From: Burkholderiales bacterium
GTDB taxonomy: Bacteria; Pseudomonadota; Gammaproteobacteria; Burkholderiales; Casimicrobiaceae
Length of the DNA stretch: 64,000 bases
Assembly (NCBI GenBank): GCA_016790165.1
Contig: JAEUPL010000032.1
Coordinates: forward strand, 1-64,000
Direction of reading: 5' to 3'
Part shown: positions 27,241 to 35,754 of the stretch, one piece after another
How positions within the stretch are numbered: position 1 is the stretch's first letter
Layout of the letters: each line of letters starts with the position of its first letter
Program-made: the position numbers and the translations under genes
Notes under the pieces: model-generated
The model's database searches: none
What the model was told of the DNA's origin: nothing
Seen by the model: the letters and a program-made list of their open reading frames with translations, nothing else

Positions 27241-28449
27241 ATGAGACTCACAACAGTATTTCCCTTGGTCGCTCGGCGAATCGCGGCGCTCGGTGCCATG
27301 GCCGTTGCGATGGCTGCCCACGCCGCTACGTTTACAGGCTCCGGAGTAGGCAGCATTCCCGACGGTACTGCCAACGCCTCCTGTCCGGCCCCCGGCGTAC
27401 CGCTCAACATCACTTTTGCCGCCAACGGATTGACGTCGTCCGCGCTGACCGACATCCGCGTCAGCATGACCTTCGGTACCCCTCACTACTGGGGCGGCGA
27501 CATCACGGCGACGCTGATCTCTCCGACCGGTATCAGTTTCCCGTTGTTTGGGCGTATTGGCGCGACGACCGCCACCGGCGTTGGCACGAGTGCAAACTTG
27601 TCGGGTACGTATGCTTTTGTGGATCCGGCGATCACCACGAACAACATCTGGACGGTCGCCAGCAACTCCACCTCGACCGTCCCGATCCTCGAAGGCACCT
27701 ATGCGACGACACCGGTCGGCGGCGCGGGGGCCGTCAACCCGCCGGCGCCTACTAATTTTCTGGCAGCGTTTAGCGGCCTGACTACGGCGAGCGTCCTCAA
27801 CGGCACGTGGACGCTGCAAGTGGTCGACAACTGCGAGATGGATACCGCCGAGATTTCGGCTGCGTCGCTGACTTTGACGCAATCTGCGCCGCCACTGCAA
27901 TATTCATATGCGCCGACGTTCATTCATTTTCCGACCATTCCGGCGAATACGCAGAGTTATGCCTATCCGGTGGTCGTGTTCGCGCCCGCGACGAACAGTC
28001 AGAACATTGGTTTCCCAGCGAATGCTTGCGTGATGAGTGGTTCCAACCCTGGCGACTTCATGCGCTTGCCCGATCCACTCAGCGTCGCCCCCGGCACCAC
28101 GGGTCAGTTGCTGGTGCAATTCCGCCCGTCCAGCAATGGCTTCAAATCCGCAACGATGACCTGTACCGCGCAGCCCTCGGGCGTGACGCCTGCGCAAATC
28201 ATCGTGCAGCTTGACGGCGCGGGCGGTGACCCCTTGCCACCCCCGAATTGCTATGACGTGGACGGTGACGGCGTGATGAATCCGCTGGTCGATGGCCTGT
28301 TCATTGCGCGCCTGCAACTGGGCCTCTCGCCACAGGCCGCGGGCAACAACATTACGTTCCACTCGCCGCGCAACAGCACGAAGAAAGTCGTGGGCTTCAT
28401 GCAGGAGCGCTGCGGCTACGTGGTGCCGTCCACACCTTCCTCACAGTAA
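27241..28449 (+). CDS. Secreted P-domain / choice-of-anchor repeat protein
   Basis: A 402-residue exported protein (signal peptide ending AAHAA). Residues about 40-220 resemble the proprotein-convertase P domain: TDIRVSMTFGTPHYWGGDITATLISP in two pieces and LNGTWTLQVVDNCEMDTAEI. Residues about 230-330 resemble an Ig-like HYDIN/ASPM-type module (GQLLVQFRPSSNGFKSATMTC). A dockerin-like stretch, YDVDGDGVMNPLVDGLFIARLQLG, follows near the C-terminus. No protease domain is present. It probably belongs with the two preceding secreted proteins, 26 bases upstream. Surface function is inferred. Confidence 0.65.
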   Translation: MRLTTVFPLVARRIAALGAMAVAMAAHAATFTGSGVGSIPDGTANASCPAPGVPLNITFAANGLTSSALTDIRVSMTFGTPHYWGGDITATLISPTGISFPLFGRIGATTATGVGTSANLSGTYAFVDPAITTNNIWTVASNSTSTVPILEGTYATTPVGGAGAVNPPAPTNFLAAFSGLTTASVLNGTWTLQVVDNCEMDTAEISAASLTLTQSAPPLQYSYAPTFIHFPTIPANTQSYAYPVVVFAPATNSQNIGFPANACVMSGSNPGDFMRLPDPLSVAPGTTGQLLVQFRPSSNGFKSATMTCTAQPSGVTPAQIIVQLDGAGGDPLPPPNCYDVDGDGVMNPLVDGLFIARLQLGLSPQAAGNNITFHSPRNSTKKVVGFMQERCGYVVPSTPSSQ

Positions 28450-28508
28450 GGCGCGCGGCGCTTCGCCGATGTGAGCCACCTGCGGCACCGCGCCCATAAA
28501 ATGGCCCG

Positions 28509-30065
28509 GTGCCGCAACTCATCCTCTCCACCCTCAACGCCCGCTACGCGCACGCCTCGCTCGGGCTGCGCTATCTGTTCGCCAACCTCGACGACGATCT
28601 GCGCCGTGAGTCGAAGATCGTCGAGTTCGTCATCGGCAGCAAGACCGAGACGCTGGTTGAACAGATGCTGGCGCTCGCGCCGAAGGTCATTGGCTTTGGC
28701 GTCTACATCTGGAACGTCGAAGAAACGACCAAGCTGATCGCGATGCTAAAAGCCGTCGCGCCGCAGATCAAGATTGTGATCGGTGGGCCCGAGGTGAGCT
28801 TTGAGACCACAGAACAGCGCGTCTACGCGTTGGCGGATTATGTGGTGACCGGCCCGGGCGATGTGACGTTCAACAAGCTCGCGCGCGCCTTGCTGCGCGG
28901 GCCGCAGCCGCTGATGAAAGTGCATGTCGGCGAGGCGTTCGAGCTTGATGACCTCGCGATGCCCTACGCGTACTACACCGACGAGGACATTGCGCGTCGC
29001 CACCTCTACGTCGAGGCCTCGCGCGGTTGTCCGTTCAAGTGCGAATTCTGTTTGTCGGCGCTTGATAAAACGGCGGAGCCGTTTAACACCGAGCGCTTTC
29101 TCGCCGAAATGGCGAAACTCTACGAGCGTGGTGCGCGCACCTTCAAGTTTGTTGATCGCACGTTCAATCTCAACGTCAAGACGTCGCTCGCGATCCTCGA
29201 TTTTTTCCTTGAGCGCATCACCGCGCACCCAGATGACCCGTGCTTCGCGCACTTCGAACTGGTGCCCGATCACTTGCCCGAGAAACTCAAGGCCACCATC
29301 GCCAAGTTTCCTGCGGGCACGCTGCAATTCGAGATCGGCATCCAGACGTGGAACCCCACCGTACAGGGCCACATTTCGCGCAAGCAAAACAACGACAAAG
29401 CGAAAGAAAACATTCGCTGGCTGCACGAACATTCGCACGCGCACATGCATGTGGACTTGATCGCTGGACTGCCGTCCGAGACGCTCGAGAGTTTCGGCCA
29501 GGGCTTCGACACGCTCGCGCGCCTCGGGCCGCACGAAATTCAGGTGGGCGTGTTAAAGCGGCTGCGCGGCACCCCGATCATTCGCCACACCGAGGCGTTT
29601 GCGATGCGCTACAACCCGGAGCCGCCGTACAACATTCTCGCCAACAGCGAGCTTTCATTCGCCGACGTGCAACGCATCAGCCGCTTCGCGCGGTTTTGGG
29701 ACTTGATTGGCAACTCGGGGCGCTTTACGCAGACATTGCCGCTGGTGCTCGCGGACGCGCCGGTGAGTGCGTTTGCGCGTTTTCTCGCGTTGGCCGACTG
29801 GCTCTACGCCGAAACGGGCGCGACGCACCAGATCGCGCTCGAGCGCCTGTTCGATCTGGTCTACCGTTGGTTGAGCACCGATGGCGGCGTCGCCATCGAC
29901 GCCGCGCAGTGCGCCATCGTCGCGGACTACGTGCGCAGCGGCAGCAAGGGCCGCCTGTCATTCATGACGCGCGGCCTGACGGCGGCAGACGACGCCGCGA
30001 CTGCAGGCAAACGCAAGGCCACGCCCGCGCGTCAGCAACGGCATCTGGCCGACGCCGCCGTCTGA
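28509..30065 (+). CDS. B12-binding radical SAM protein (DUF4080)
   Basis: A 518-residue enzyme. Residues about 1-140 form a B12-binding domain (LAPKVIGFGVYIWNVEE, KIVIGGPEVSFE). The radical SAM core begins at EASRGCPFKCEFCLSA, giving the CxxxCxxC cluster ligands, and includes FKFVDRTFNLN and FEIGIQTWNP. The C-terminal part (VLKRLRGTPI onward) matches DUF4080. Substrate unknown. The start is GTG 28509; no strong ribosome binding site precedes it. Sixty bases separate it from the P-domain gene. Confidence 0.85.
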   Translation: MPQLILSTLNARYAHASLGLRYLFANLDDDLRRESKIVEFVIGSKTETLVEQMLALAPKVIGFGVYIWNVEETTKLIAMLKAVAPQIKIVIGGPEVSFETTEQRVYALADYVVTGPGDVTFNKLARALLRGPQPLMKVHVGEAFELDDLAMPYAYYTDEDIARRHLYVEASRGCPFKCEFCLSALDKTAEPFNTERFLAEMAKLYERGARTFKFVDRTFNLNVKTSLAILDFFLERITAHPDDPCFAHFELVPDHLPEKLKATIAKFPAGTLQFEIGIQTWNPTVQGHISRKQNNDKAKENIRWLHEHSHAHMHVDLIAGLPSETLESFGQGFDTLARLGPHEIQVGVLKRLRGTPIIRHTEAFAMRYNPEPPYNILANSELSFADVQRISRFARFWDLIGNSGRFTQTLPLVLADAPVSAFARFLALADWLYAETGATHQIALERLFDLVYRWLSTDGGVAIDAAQCAIVADYVRSGSKGRLSFMTRGLTAADDAATAGKRKATPARQQRHLADAAV

Positions 30066-30100
30066 ACGCCGGGCGTTGCGCCGCGGCGGCGGACTGCCGA

Positions 30101-30224
30101 TACAGCTTTTTCGCTGTAACGACCAGTTGGCGGTCAGTGCATCGAATTTGGCGCAATAGTCGACTTGGCAACTAATCGGGCGCTAGCGACCGCAGAACGG
30201 TCGATGAGCCGAAAAAGCTGTTAA
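30101..30224. repeat. Dispersed 124-bp palindromic element, copy B
   Basis: It opens with TACAGCTTTTTCGCTG and closes with CCGAAAAAGCTGTTAACG, so the termini form an inverted repeat. The left arm hairpin is GTAACGACC...GGTCAGTGC (partly mismatched); the right arm has GACCG-CAGAA-CGGTC. GTCGAC is at offset 58. It lies between the convergent ends of the radical SAM gene and the gene ending at 30241. Confidence 0.82.
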
Positions 30225-30240
30225 CGAAACGCTCGCAGCG

Positions 30241-31107
30241 CTACCGCGTGGGCGCCGGCAGCGTGCGCACCGGACCCACGTCAATCGTGCCAGGGCGGTC
30301 GACGATCATGCGCCGCGCCGCGCTCTCAACAAAGCGCTCGATTTCGCCGGCGAGTTGTTTGGGTGTCAGCGTCGCCTCAACGTCCAGCGCCGTCGATTCC
30401 GAATTGATGATTTTGCGGAAGTCGTAGCGTTCCTCGCGCCGGATCACGGCCAGTGTTTTGCCGTCGAGCACCGTCACCTGCATGTAGAAAAACGGCGCAA
30501 CGTAGGTGGCACTGCGCTGCTTCTTGAATTCCTGCGTGGTCAGATCGCGAACCGCGTCGTCCGCCGCCTCAGCCTCGAGCTCGTCCTCCTCGTCAAGGTT
30601 TCGCGGCACTGGCTGCACGAACAAGCCGATGCCGCTCAGGCGCGAGCCCATGCCCTTGTGCTCGTCCATCAGCCACTTGGGCGTGACGACGAAAATTTGA
30701 TCCCACTGCGCGCGCTCCGGCAGGCCTAGCAGGTAGTCCATCACGCGCCGCGTCGTGTGCGCCTCGCGCTGCTGTGGCAGCACGGCGCGATCCTCCGCCG
30801 TCGGCGTGAGCGTCAGCATCGTGAGTGCCGCGTCTGGAAACTGACTCGAGAGCGCACGATCCATCCCGCGCAGCACCCAGAGGTTCAAGCCATTGCCCGG
30901 CATCGTGGCCCAGCGGCGAATGAATGGCTCGATGCGCGACGCCGTCCCCGGTTTGCGCCGGACATACTGAAACTGATCGCCCGCTGCGGCGAGGATGGCG
31001 ATGGACTTCGGCGGCGCAGCGACTGGGGTGGACGCCAGCGCTTGCGTGCTCGCTACGGCAGCGCACGTAGCGAGCAGTGCGGGTATGGCCCAGCGCGTCA
31101 GCGCCAC
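30241..31107 (-). CDS. Exported protein of unknown function
   Basis: From GTG 31107 this is a 288-residue protein with a signal peptide (RWAIPALLATCAAVASTQALA). The mature sequence includes KSIAILAAAGDQFQYVRRKPG and WDQIFVVTPKWLMDE, an acidic insertion (EEDELEAEAADDAV) and PFFYMQVTVLDGKTLAVIRREERYDF. The family is not recognised; the pattern suggests a lipoprotein-like or periplasmic stress-related protein. A longer frame with ATG 31296 would begin inside the palindromic element upstream and is less likely. Transcription would have to start in or near that element. Confidence 0.58.
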   Translation of the reverse strand: MALTRWAIPALLATCAAVASTQALASTPVAAPPKSIAILAAAGDQFQYVRRKPGTASRIEPFIRRWATMPGNGLNLWVLRGMDRALSSQFPDAALTMLTLTPTAEDRAVLPQQREAHTTRRVMDYLLGLPERAQWDQIFVVTPKWLMDEHKGMGSRLSGIGLFVQPVPRNLDEEDELEAEAADDAVRDLTTQEFKKQRSATYVAPFFYMQVTVLDGKTLAVIRREERYDFRKIINSESTALDVEATLTPKQLAGEIERFVESAARRMIVDRPGTIDVGPVRTLPAPTR

Positions 31108-31215
31108 AAAACGGTGGACACCAAGGTGACCCGTGAGCTGCTCGGGCTTGGAGGGACACAGGCTGCGCACGCGATTCACCTCGGACGACGGGGCGACGGG
31201 TGCAGCCGACACAAG

Positions 31216-31387
31216 CCTAGGGAAACGCCGAACAAGTCTGCGCGATACGTCGCACGTCGGATTGGGATGTGCAGTGAGTCGAAAAATTGGAGTCATAGCG
31301 GGGCTACAGTAAGAAATTTTTGGCTCACAGATCGCCCAAACCCGACGATGCGGCGTACGCGTGAGACTTGTTCGGCGTTTCCCTAGG
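31216..31387. mobile_element. MITE-like 172-bp palindromic element
   Basis: The ends are a perfect 24-bp inverted repeat, 31216-31239 against 31364-31387, beginning CCTAGGGAAACGCCG. Similarity continues inward through both arms (TACGTCGCA against TACGCCGCA, CGTCGG, GTGAG, AAAAATT) to a centre near GCGGGGC, so the whole element is one imperfect palindrome. CTAG at both tips could be a 4-bp palindromic target duplication. It codes for no protein. Its right tip supplies the TAG stop of the dehydrogenase gene ending at 31383. No parent transposase lies in the window. Confidence 0.78.
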
Positions 31388-32159
31388 ATATTCCACCATC
31401 CACAATGAACGCCTGCCCCGCGCAACCGCGCGCGTCGTCGCTGGCGAGAAACAGCGCCAGCGCCGCAACGTCGTCGGCATCCAGGCGGTACTTCATCGCC
31501 TGATGGTCGAGGAACTCCTGCTCCAGCGCGGGCGTGACGACCTGTGCCATTTGCTTTTCCGTGCGGATGGCGCCGGGAACGATGCAGTTGACACGGATGC
31601 CACTTGGCCCGAGCTCCTGCGCCAGCGTGCGCGTGAGGCCGTGGATCCCGGCCTTGCTCGTGGTGTAGCTGACAAACCCTGCGCGGCGGCGCATCCAGCT
31701 CACGCTGCCCATCGTGATGATCGCGCCTCCCGTGCCCCCTGCCTGCATGGCGCGCGCGGCGGCCTGCGCCCCAAACACCTGCGGGCGCAGGTTGATCGCC
31801 AGGTTGTTATCCCAGTACTCCGGTGTCAGCTCGTCGAACTTGTGGCGCACATCGTTGGCCGCATTGCCGATGTACACGTCGAGGCGCTCGCCCTGAGCTC
31901 GGGCGGCGGTGGCGATCGTCGCCTGGAGGGCAGCGACGTCGCGCACGTCGCAGTGCCAATAGCGCAGGCGCTCCCTGGCCTCCAGACGTTCACGCAGGGC
32001 ATGCGCGGCGGTGTCATCGATGTCAAGAAAGCTGACCAGCGCGCCTTGTGCGACGAACGCTTGCACCAGCGTGGCGCCGATGCCGGTGGCGCCGCCAGTG
32101 ATGAACACGTGCTTGCCACGCAGGGAAGGGTAGAGATTGGTAAGTCGCATGGTGCTCAT
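31383..32159 (-). CDS. SDR-family sugar 1-dehydrogenase (D-xylose 1-dehydrogenase-like)
   Basis: A 258-residue NAD(P)-dependent dehydrogenase. Rossmann motif TGGATGIG at 21-28, NAAND near 99-103, catalytic S152 or S154 in GSVSW, Y165 and K169 in SYTTSKAG. The N-terminus LYPSLRGKHVFITGG and the stretch NAANDVRHKFDELTPEYWD closely resemble Caulobacter XylB. It would oxidise D-xylose to xylonolactone, feeding the lactonase whose gene overlaps it as ATGA. L-arabinose or another pentose remains possible. The stop codon lies in the tip of the MITE-like element. Confidence 0.78.
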   Translation of the reverse strand: MSTMRLTNLYPSLRGKHVFITGGATGIGATLVQAFVAQGALVSFLDIDDTAAHALRERLEARERLRYWHCDVRDVAALQATIATAARAQGERLDVYIGNAANDVRHKFDELTPEYWDNNLAINLRPQVFGAQAAARAMQAGGTGGAIITMGSVSWMRRRAGFVSYTTSKAGIHGLTRTLAQELGPSGIRVNCIVPGAIRTEKQMAQVVTPALEQEFLDHQAMKYRLDADDVAALALFLASDDARGCAGQAFIVDGGIS

Positions 32160-33064
32160 CCGGCAAAACGTGGTTCGATGATGCCCGGCGCATCGCCATC
32201 TGGCAAGCGCCACGCGAACAGGCCGCCCGCCTCGGGATGCGCCGCGAGTTCGGCGTCAGTCATGCGGACGCGGGCGGTGGTGATGTAGAGCGTGCGCAGG
32301 TCGTCACCGGCAAAGGTGCAGCAGGTGATGTTTGGAATGGGCAGTTCGATCACGGCGAGCAATTCGCCCGCGGGCGAAATCTTCTCGACACAACCGCCGG
32401 CCATCAGGGCCACAAAGATATTCCCCGCGGCATCAACACAGGCACCGTCCGGCCGCCCACCACCGGGAACGTAGTGGCGCAGCACGGTGCGGTTCGACGG
32501 CGTGCCGGTGGCGGCGTCGTAGTCGAACGCCCAGAGCACGTGGTTCGGCGTGTCGGAGAGGGTCATGCGGCGGCCGTCCGGCGAAAAGGTGATGCCATTG
32601 GCGATCACCACCGGGTTGCAATGGGCACTGAAGCGGCCGTCGGCCAGCAGACGGTAGACCCTGCCGCCAGCGCGATCGCGCGGGTCCCACATCGTGCCCG
32701 CCCAGAACCGCCCGGCACTGTCGCAGCGGCCGTCGTTGAAGCGTGCCTTGCTCGGGTCGTAGTCGGGGCTGGCGAGCGGCGTGAACTCGCCACCAAAGCG
32801 ATCAAGTCGCGCGTAGCCGGAGCGCATGCCGCAGACGAAATCGCCACGCTCCGTCAGCGTAAAACAGCCCATCTCCTGCGGCAGCGCCACGGCTTCGTCG
32901 TGCCCTGTCGCCGGGTCGTAGCGGTGCATCAGGCGCCCGGGAATGTCGACCCAGTAGATGAGCTTTTCCCGCTCGTCCCAGCGGATGCACTCGCCCAGCG
33001 TGGCGCGGGCGTCAAGCGCGAGCGTGGCCCGGTAGCGATGGGGTTGAGTGGCCGGATTGGTCAT
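32156..33064 (-). CDS. SMP-30/gluconolactonase-family sugar lactonase (xylonolactonase-like)
   Basis: A 302-residue six-bladed propeller enzyme. The divalent metal ligands are visible: E25 in LGECIRWD, N110 in RFNDGRCD, N156 in NGITFSPDG and D206 in GRPDGACVD. It would hydrolyse the lactone made by the dehydrogenase encoded downstream to the sugar acid. First gene of the minus arm, divergent from the dehydratase across 86 bp holding tandem AT-rich repeats. Confidence 0.84.
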   Translation of the reverse strand: MTNPATQPHRYRATLALDARATLGECIRWDEREKLIYWVDIPGRLMHRYDPATGHDEAVALPQEMGCFTLTERGDFVCGMRSGYARLDRFGGEFTPLASPDYDPSKARFNDGRCDSAGRFWAGTMWDPRDRAGGRVYRLLADGRFSAHCNPVVIANGITFSPDGRRMTLSDTPNHVLWAFDYDAATGTPSNRTVLRHYVPGGGRPDGACVDAAGNIFVALMAGGCVEKISPAGELLAVIELPIPNITCCTFAGDDLRTLYITTARVRMTDAELAAHPEAGGLFAWRLPDGDAPGIIEPRFAG

Positions 33065-33089
33065 ATAGATGATCTAGATGATATAGATG
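33063..33089. promoter_or_regulatory. Three tandem 9-bp repeats in the divergent sugar promoter
   Basis: ATATAGATG, ATCTAGATG and ATATAGATG follow one another without gaps; the first overlaps the lactonase start codon. The middle unit contains the palindrome ATCTAGAT. The AT-rich run is striking in this GC-rich region and lies between the two divergent sugar arms, so it may be an operator or control both promoters. No regulator gene is found in the cluster. Confidence 0.45.
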
Positions 33090-33150
33090 TTTCAGGGACG
33101 CCTGTGCTATTCTCGCAATTCGCTTGTGGAGGAGCGCCCGCGCGAAGCCA

Positions 33151-34887
33151 ATGGGAAAACGCATCGAACAACTGCGCAGCCAACGCTGGCTCGCTGGCGA
33201 CACCATGCGCGTGTTCTCGCATCGTGCGCGACTGGCCCAGACCGGCTGGAACCGCAGCGACTTCATGGGCCGCCCGGTGATCGGCATCATCAACACCTGG
33301 AGCGATATTTCGACCTGCCACTCGCACCTGCACGAACGTGCGCAGAAGGTGCGTGAGGGCGTGTTGCGCGCGGGTGGCTGGCCGATTGAACTGCCGGCAA
33401 TGAGTCTCGGTGAGGTGTGGGTGAAACCCACCACCATGCTGTATCGCAACTTCCTCGCGATGGAAACCGAGGAGTTGATCCGCTCGCATCCTGTCGACGG
33501 TGTGGTGCTGATGGGCGGCTGCGACAAGACGACACCAGCGCTCCTGATGGGCGCGTTCTCGTGCAACTTGCCCGCGATCTTCATCCCCGCTGGCGCATCG
33601 TCGAACGCTTCGTTCAAGGGGCAAAAGGTCGGCACCGGCACCCACACCATGAAGTTCTGGAACGAGCGCCGCGCCGGCCGGCTGCCCGACGACGACTGGC
33701 GGGCCCTGGAAGGCTGCATGACGCGAAGCCCCGGCACCTGCAACACCGCTGGCACCGCCACCACCATGACGGCCGTCGCGGAAGTGCTTGGCTTTTCGCT
33801 ACCGGGCGCACATTCGATTCCGGCCATGGATTCGCATCACCCACGCATGTGCTCGCAGACCGGCGAGCGCATCGTTGCCATGGTGCTCGAAGACCTGAAA
33901 CCGCGCGACATCTGCACTGAAGCCAGCTTCCACAACGCAGTCAAAACCGTGCTGGCGATCGGCGGCTCGACCAACGCCTGCGTACATTTGCCGGCAATGG
34001 CCGGGCGGCTGGGCATCACGCTCCCGCTCGCGGCATGGGAGCAGTACAACCGCGAAATTCCGGTGCTCGCCAACCTGATGCCCGCTGGCACCGCGCTGAT
34101 GGAGGACTTCTTCTTTGCGGGTGGTCTGCCGGGCTTGCTCAAGCAGATTGCTGCGCATCTCGACACGAGTTGCCGCAATGTCACCGGTGGCACGCTGGGC
34201 GACGTCATCAGCAACGCAGAGCTATTCGATACCGACATCATCCGTCCGCTGGACAATCCGGTCTCGAAAGAGGCGATCGCCGTGGTGACGGGCAATCTGG
34301 CGCCGCGCGGCGCCGTGATGAAACCGTCGGCAGCATCGCCCCATTTGCTCAAACACACCGGCCCGGCAGTCGTCTTTGAAAATTTCGCGGACATGCAGGC
34401 CCGCATTGACGCGCCCGATCTGAACGTGACGCCTGACTCCGTGCTGGTGCTGAAGAACGTTGGCCCCGTCGGCGCGCCAGGCATGCCGGAGGCGGGTAAT
34501 CTGCCCATTCCGAAGAAATTACTCGAACTGGGCGTGCGCGACATGGTGCGCATTTCCGACGCGCGCATGAGCGGCACCCACTACGGCACCTGCGTGCTGC
34601 ACGTTTGCCCCGAATCGGCAGTGGGCGGCCCGCTCGCGCTCGTGCGTGACGGCGACCTGATCGCGCTTGACGTCGCCGCGCGCCGCCTCACGCTGGCCGT
34701 AGACGTAGACGAACTCGAACGTCGGCGCGCCGCCTGGCAGGCAGAACACGGCCACGCTGGGAGCGGTGCGCGCTATCGCCGCAGCTACGCCGCGCTGTAC
34801 CAGCAACACGTGACTCAGGCCGACGAAGGCGCCGACTTCGATTTCCTGCAGGGCGCGGACCTGTTACCCGAGCCAACCATCTTTTGA
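33151..34887 (+). CDS. IlvD/Edd-family sugar-acid dehydratase (xylonate/arabonate dehydratase)
   Basis: A 578-residue Fe-S dehydratase. The cluster cysteines lie in GGCDKTTPALLMG and SPGTCNTAGTATTM; PRGAVMKPSAAS and SDARMSGTHYGT are further family marks. The N-terminal sequence RSQRWLAGDTMRVFSHRAR separates sugar-acid dehydratases from IlvD. It should convert xylonate or arabonate to the 2-keto-3-deoxy acid, which the next gene's aldolase can cleave. ATG 33151 is preferred to TTG 33124, although GGAGG lies rather far upstream. Confidence 0.85.
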   Translation: MGKRIEQLRSQRWLAGDTMRVFSHRARLAQTGWNRSDFMGRPVIGIINTWSDISTCHSHLHERAQKVREGVLRAGGWPIELPAMSLGEVWVKPTTMLYRNFLAMETEELIRSHPVDGVVLMGGCDKTTPALLMGAFSCNLPAIFIPAGASSNASFKGQKVGTGTHTMKFWNERRAGRLPDDDWRALEGCMTRSPGTCNTAGTATTMTAVAEVLGFSLPGAHSIPAMDSHHPRMCSQTGERIVAMVLEDLKPRDICTEASFHNAVKTVLAIGGSTNACVHLPAMAGRLGITLPLAAWEQYNREIPVLANLMPAGTALMEDFFFAGGLPGLLKQIAAHLDTSCRNVTGGTLGDVISNAELFDTDIIRPLDNPVSKEAIAVVTGNLAPRGAVMKPSAASPHLLKHTGPAVVFENFADMQARIDAPDLNVTPDSVLVLKNVGPVGAPGMPEAGNLPIPKKLLELGVRDMVRISDARMSGTHYGTCVLHVCPESAVGGPLALVRDGDLIALDVAARRLTLAVDVDELERRRAAWQAEHGHAGSGARYRRSYAALYQQHVTQADEGADFDFLQGADLLPEPTIF

Positions 34888-34912
34888 CCTGAACCCAACC
34901 TCTCCCTAAATC

Positions 34913-35740
34913 ATGGCACTGCAAAACGCATTCAAACGCGCCCTGCTGAAACGGGAGCGTCTCGTGGGCGGCTGGTTTATGTCCGCCTCCCCGGTAATTG
35001 CTGAGTTGATGGCGAATGCCGGCTACGACTTCATGGTGATCGACATCGAGCACTCGATCGCCAGCACGCACGACCTGCACGCGCTGCTGCAAGCCACGGC
35101 TGCGACGTCCACGTCGACCGTGGTGCGCATGGCGTCGCATGACCGAACGCAGATCAAGTTCGCGCTGGATCAGGGCGCCATGTCGCTCTATTTCCCGATG
35201 GTCAACAACGTCGACGAGGCGGTGGCACTCGCGCGCGCCTGCCGCTACCCGCCGTTTGGCGATCGCGGCTTCGCGCGCATGCATCGCGGCAGCCGCTACA
35301 ACACGGTGAGCGACTATTTCGAACGGATCAATCAGGAAGTGTGCGTGATTGCGCAGCTCGAGACCCCCCAAGCCATGTCCGTAGCGATGCAGATTGGTAG
35401 TACGCCCGGCATCGATGGGCTCTTCGTCGGGCCGGGCGATTTGTCGGTCGCGTTGGGGCACGGTGGCGACGTCACGCATCGCCAGGTGCGCGAGCTGATG
35501 GAGGAGGTCGGCAGCTACTGTCGACGCGCCGGCATCCCCCTTGGAACGGTGATGCCTACGCCGGAATTGGTCGCATGGGCGTACAACGCGGGCTACAACT
35601 TTGTGTCGCACGCGAGCGATCTCGGGCTGCTCATGAACGCAGCCAGAAGCGGCGTGCAACGGATTCGTGATATGGCATCGGATGCCCGGATGAGTGACCC
35701 GCCCACCGTCTCGGCGCCGGGCACCGCCGCAGCATACTAA
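34913..35740 (+). CDS. HpcH/HpaI-family class II aldolase
   Basis: A 275-residue metal-dependent aldolase. Visible marks are GGWFMSASP, the catalytic histidine H47 in VIDIEHSI, the arginine in TVVRMAS, the metal-binding glutamate in IAQLETPQA and the aspartate in LFVGPGDLS. It would split 2-keto-3-deoxy-pentonate to pyruvate and glycolaldehyde (Dahms-type end of the pathway). It lies 25 bases after the dehydratase gene. Substrate is inferred from context; hydroxy-ketoacid cleavage is the family function. Confidence 0.84.
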   Translation: MALQNAFKRALLKRERLVGGWFMSASPVIAELMANAGYDFMVIDIEHSIASTHDLHALLQATAATSTSTVVRMASHDRTQIKFALDQGAMSLYFPMVNNVDEAVALARACRYPPFGDRGFARMHRGSRYNTVSDYFERINQEVCVIAQLETPQAMSVAMQIGSTPGIDGLFVGPGDLSVALGHGGDVTHRQVRELMEEVGSYCRRAGIPLGTVMPTPELVAWAYNAGYNFVSHASDLGLLMNAARSGVQRIRDMASDARMSDPPTVSAPGTAAAY

Positions 35741-35754
35741 CGGGGCGCGGCACG

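Noticed and set aside
31108-31296. Longer N-terminus for the exported protein gene, starting at ATG 31296
   Set aside because: It would begin inside the MITE-like element and put about 60 basic residues before the signal peptide; GTG 31107 fits better.
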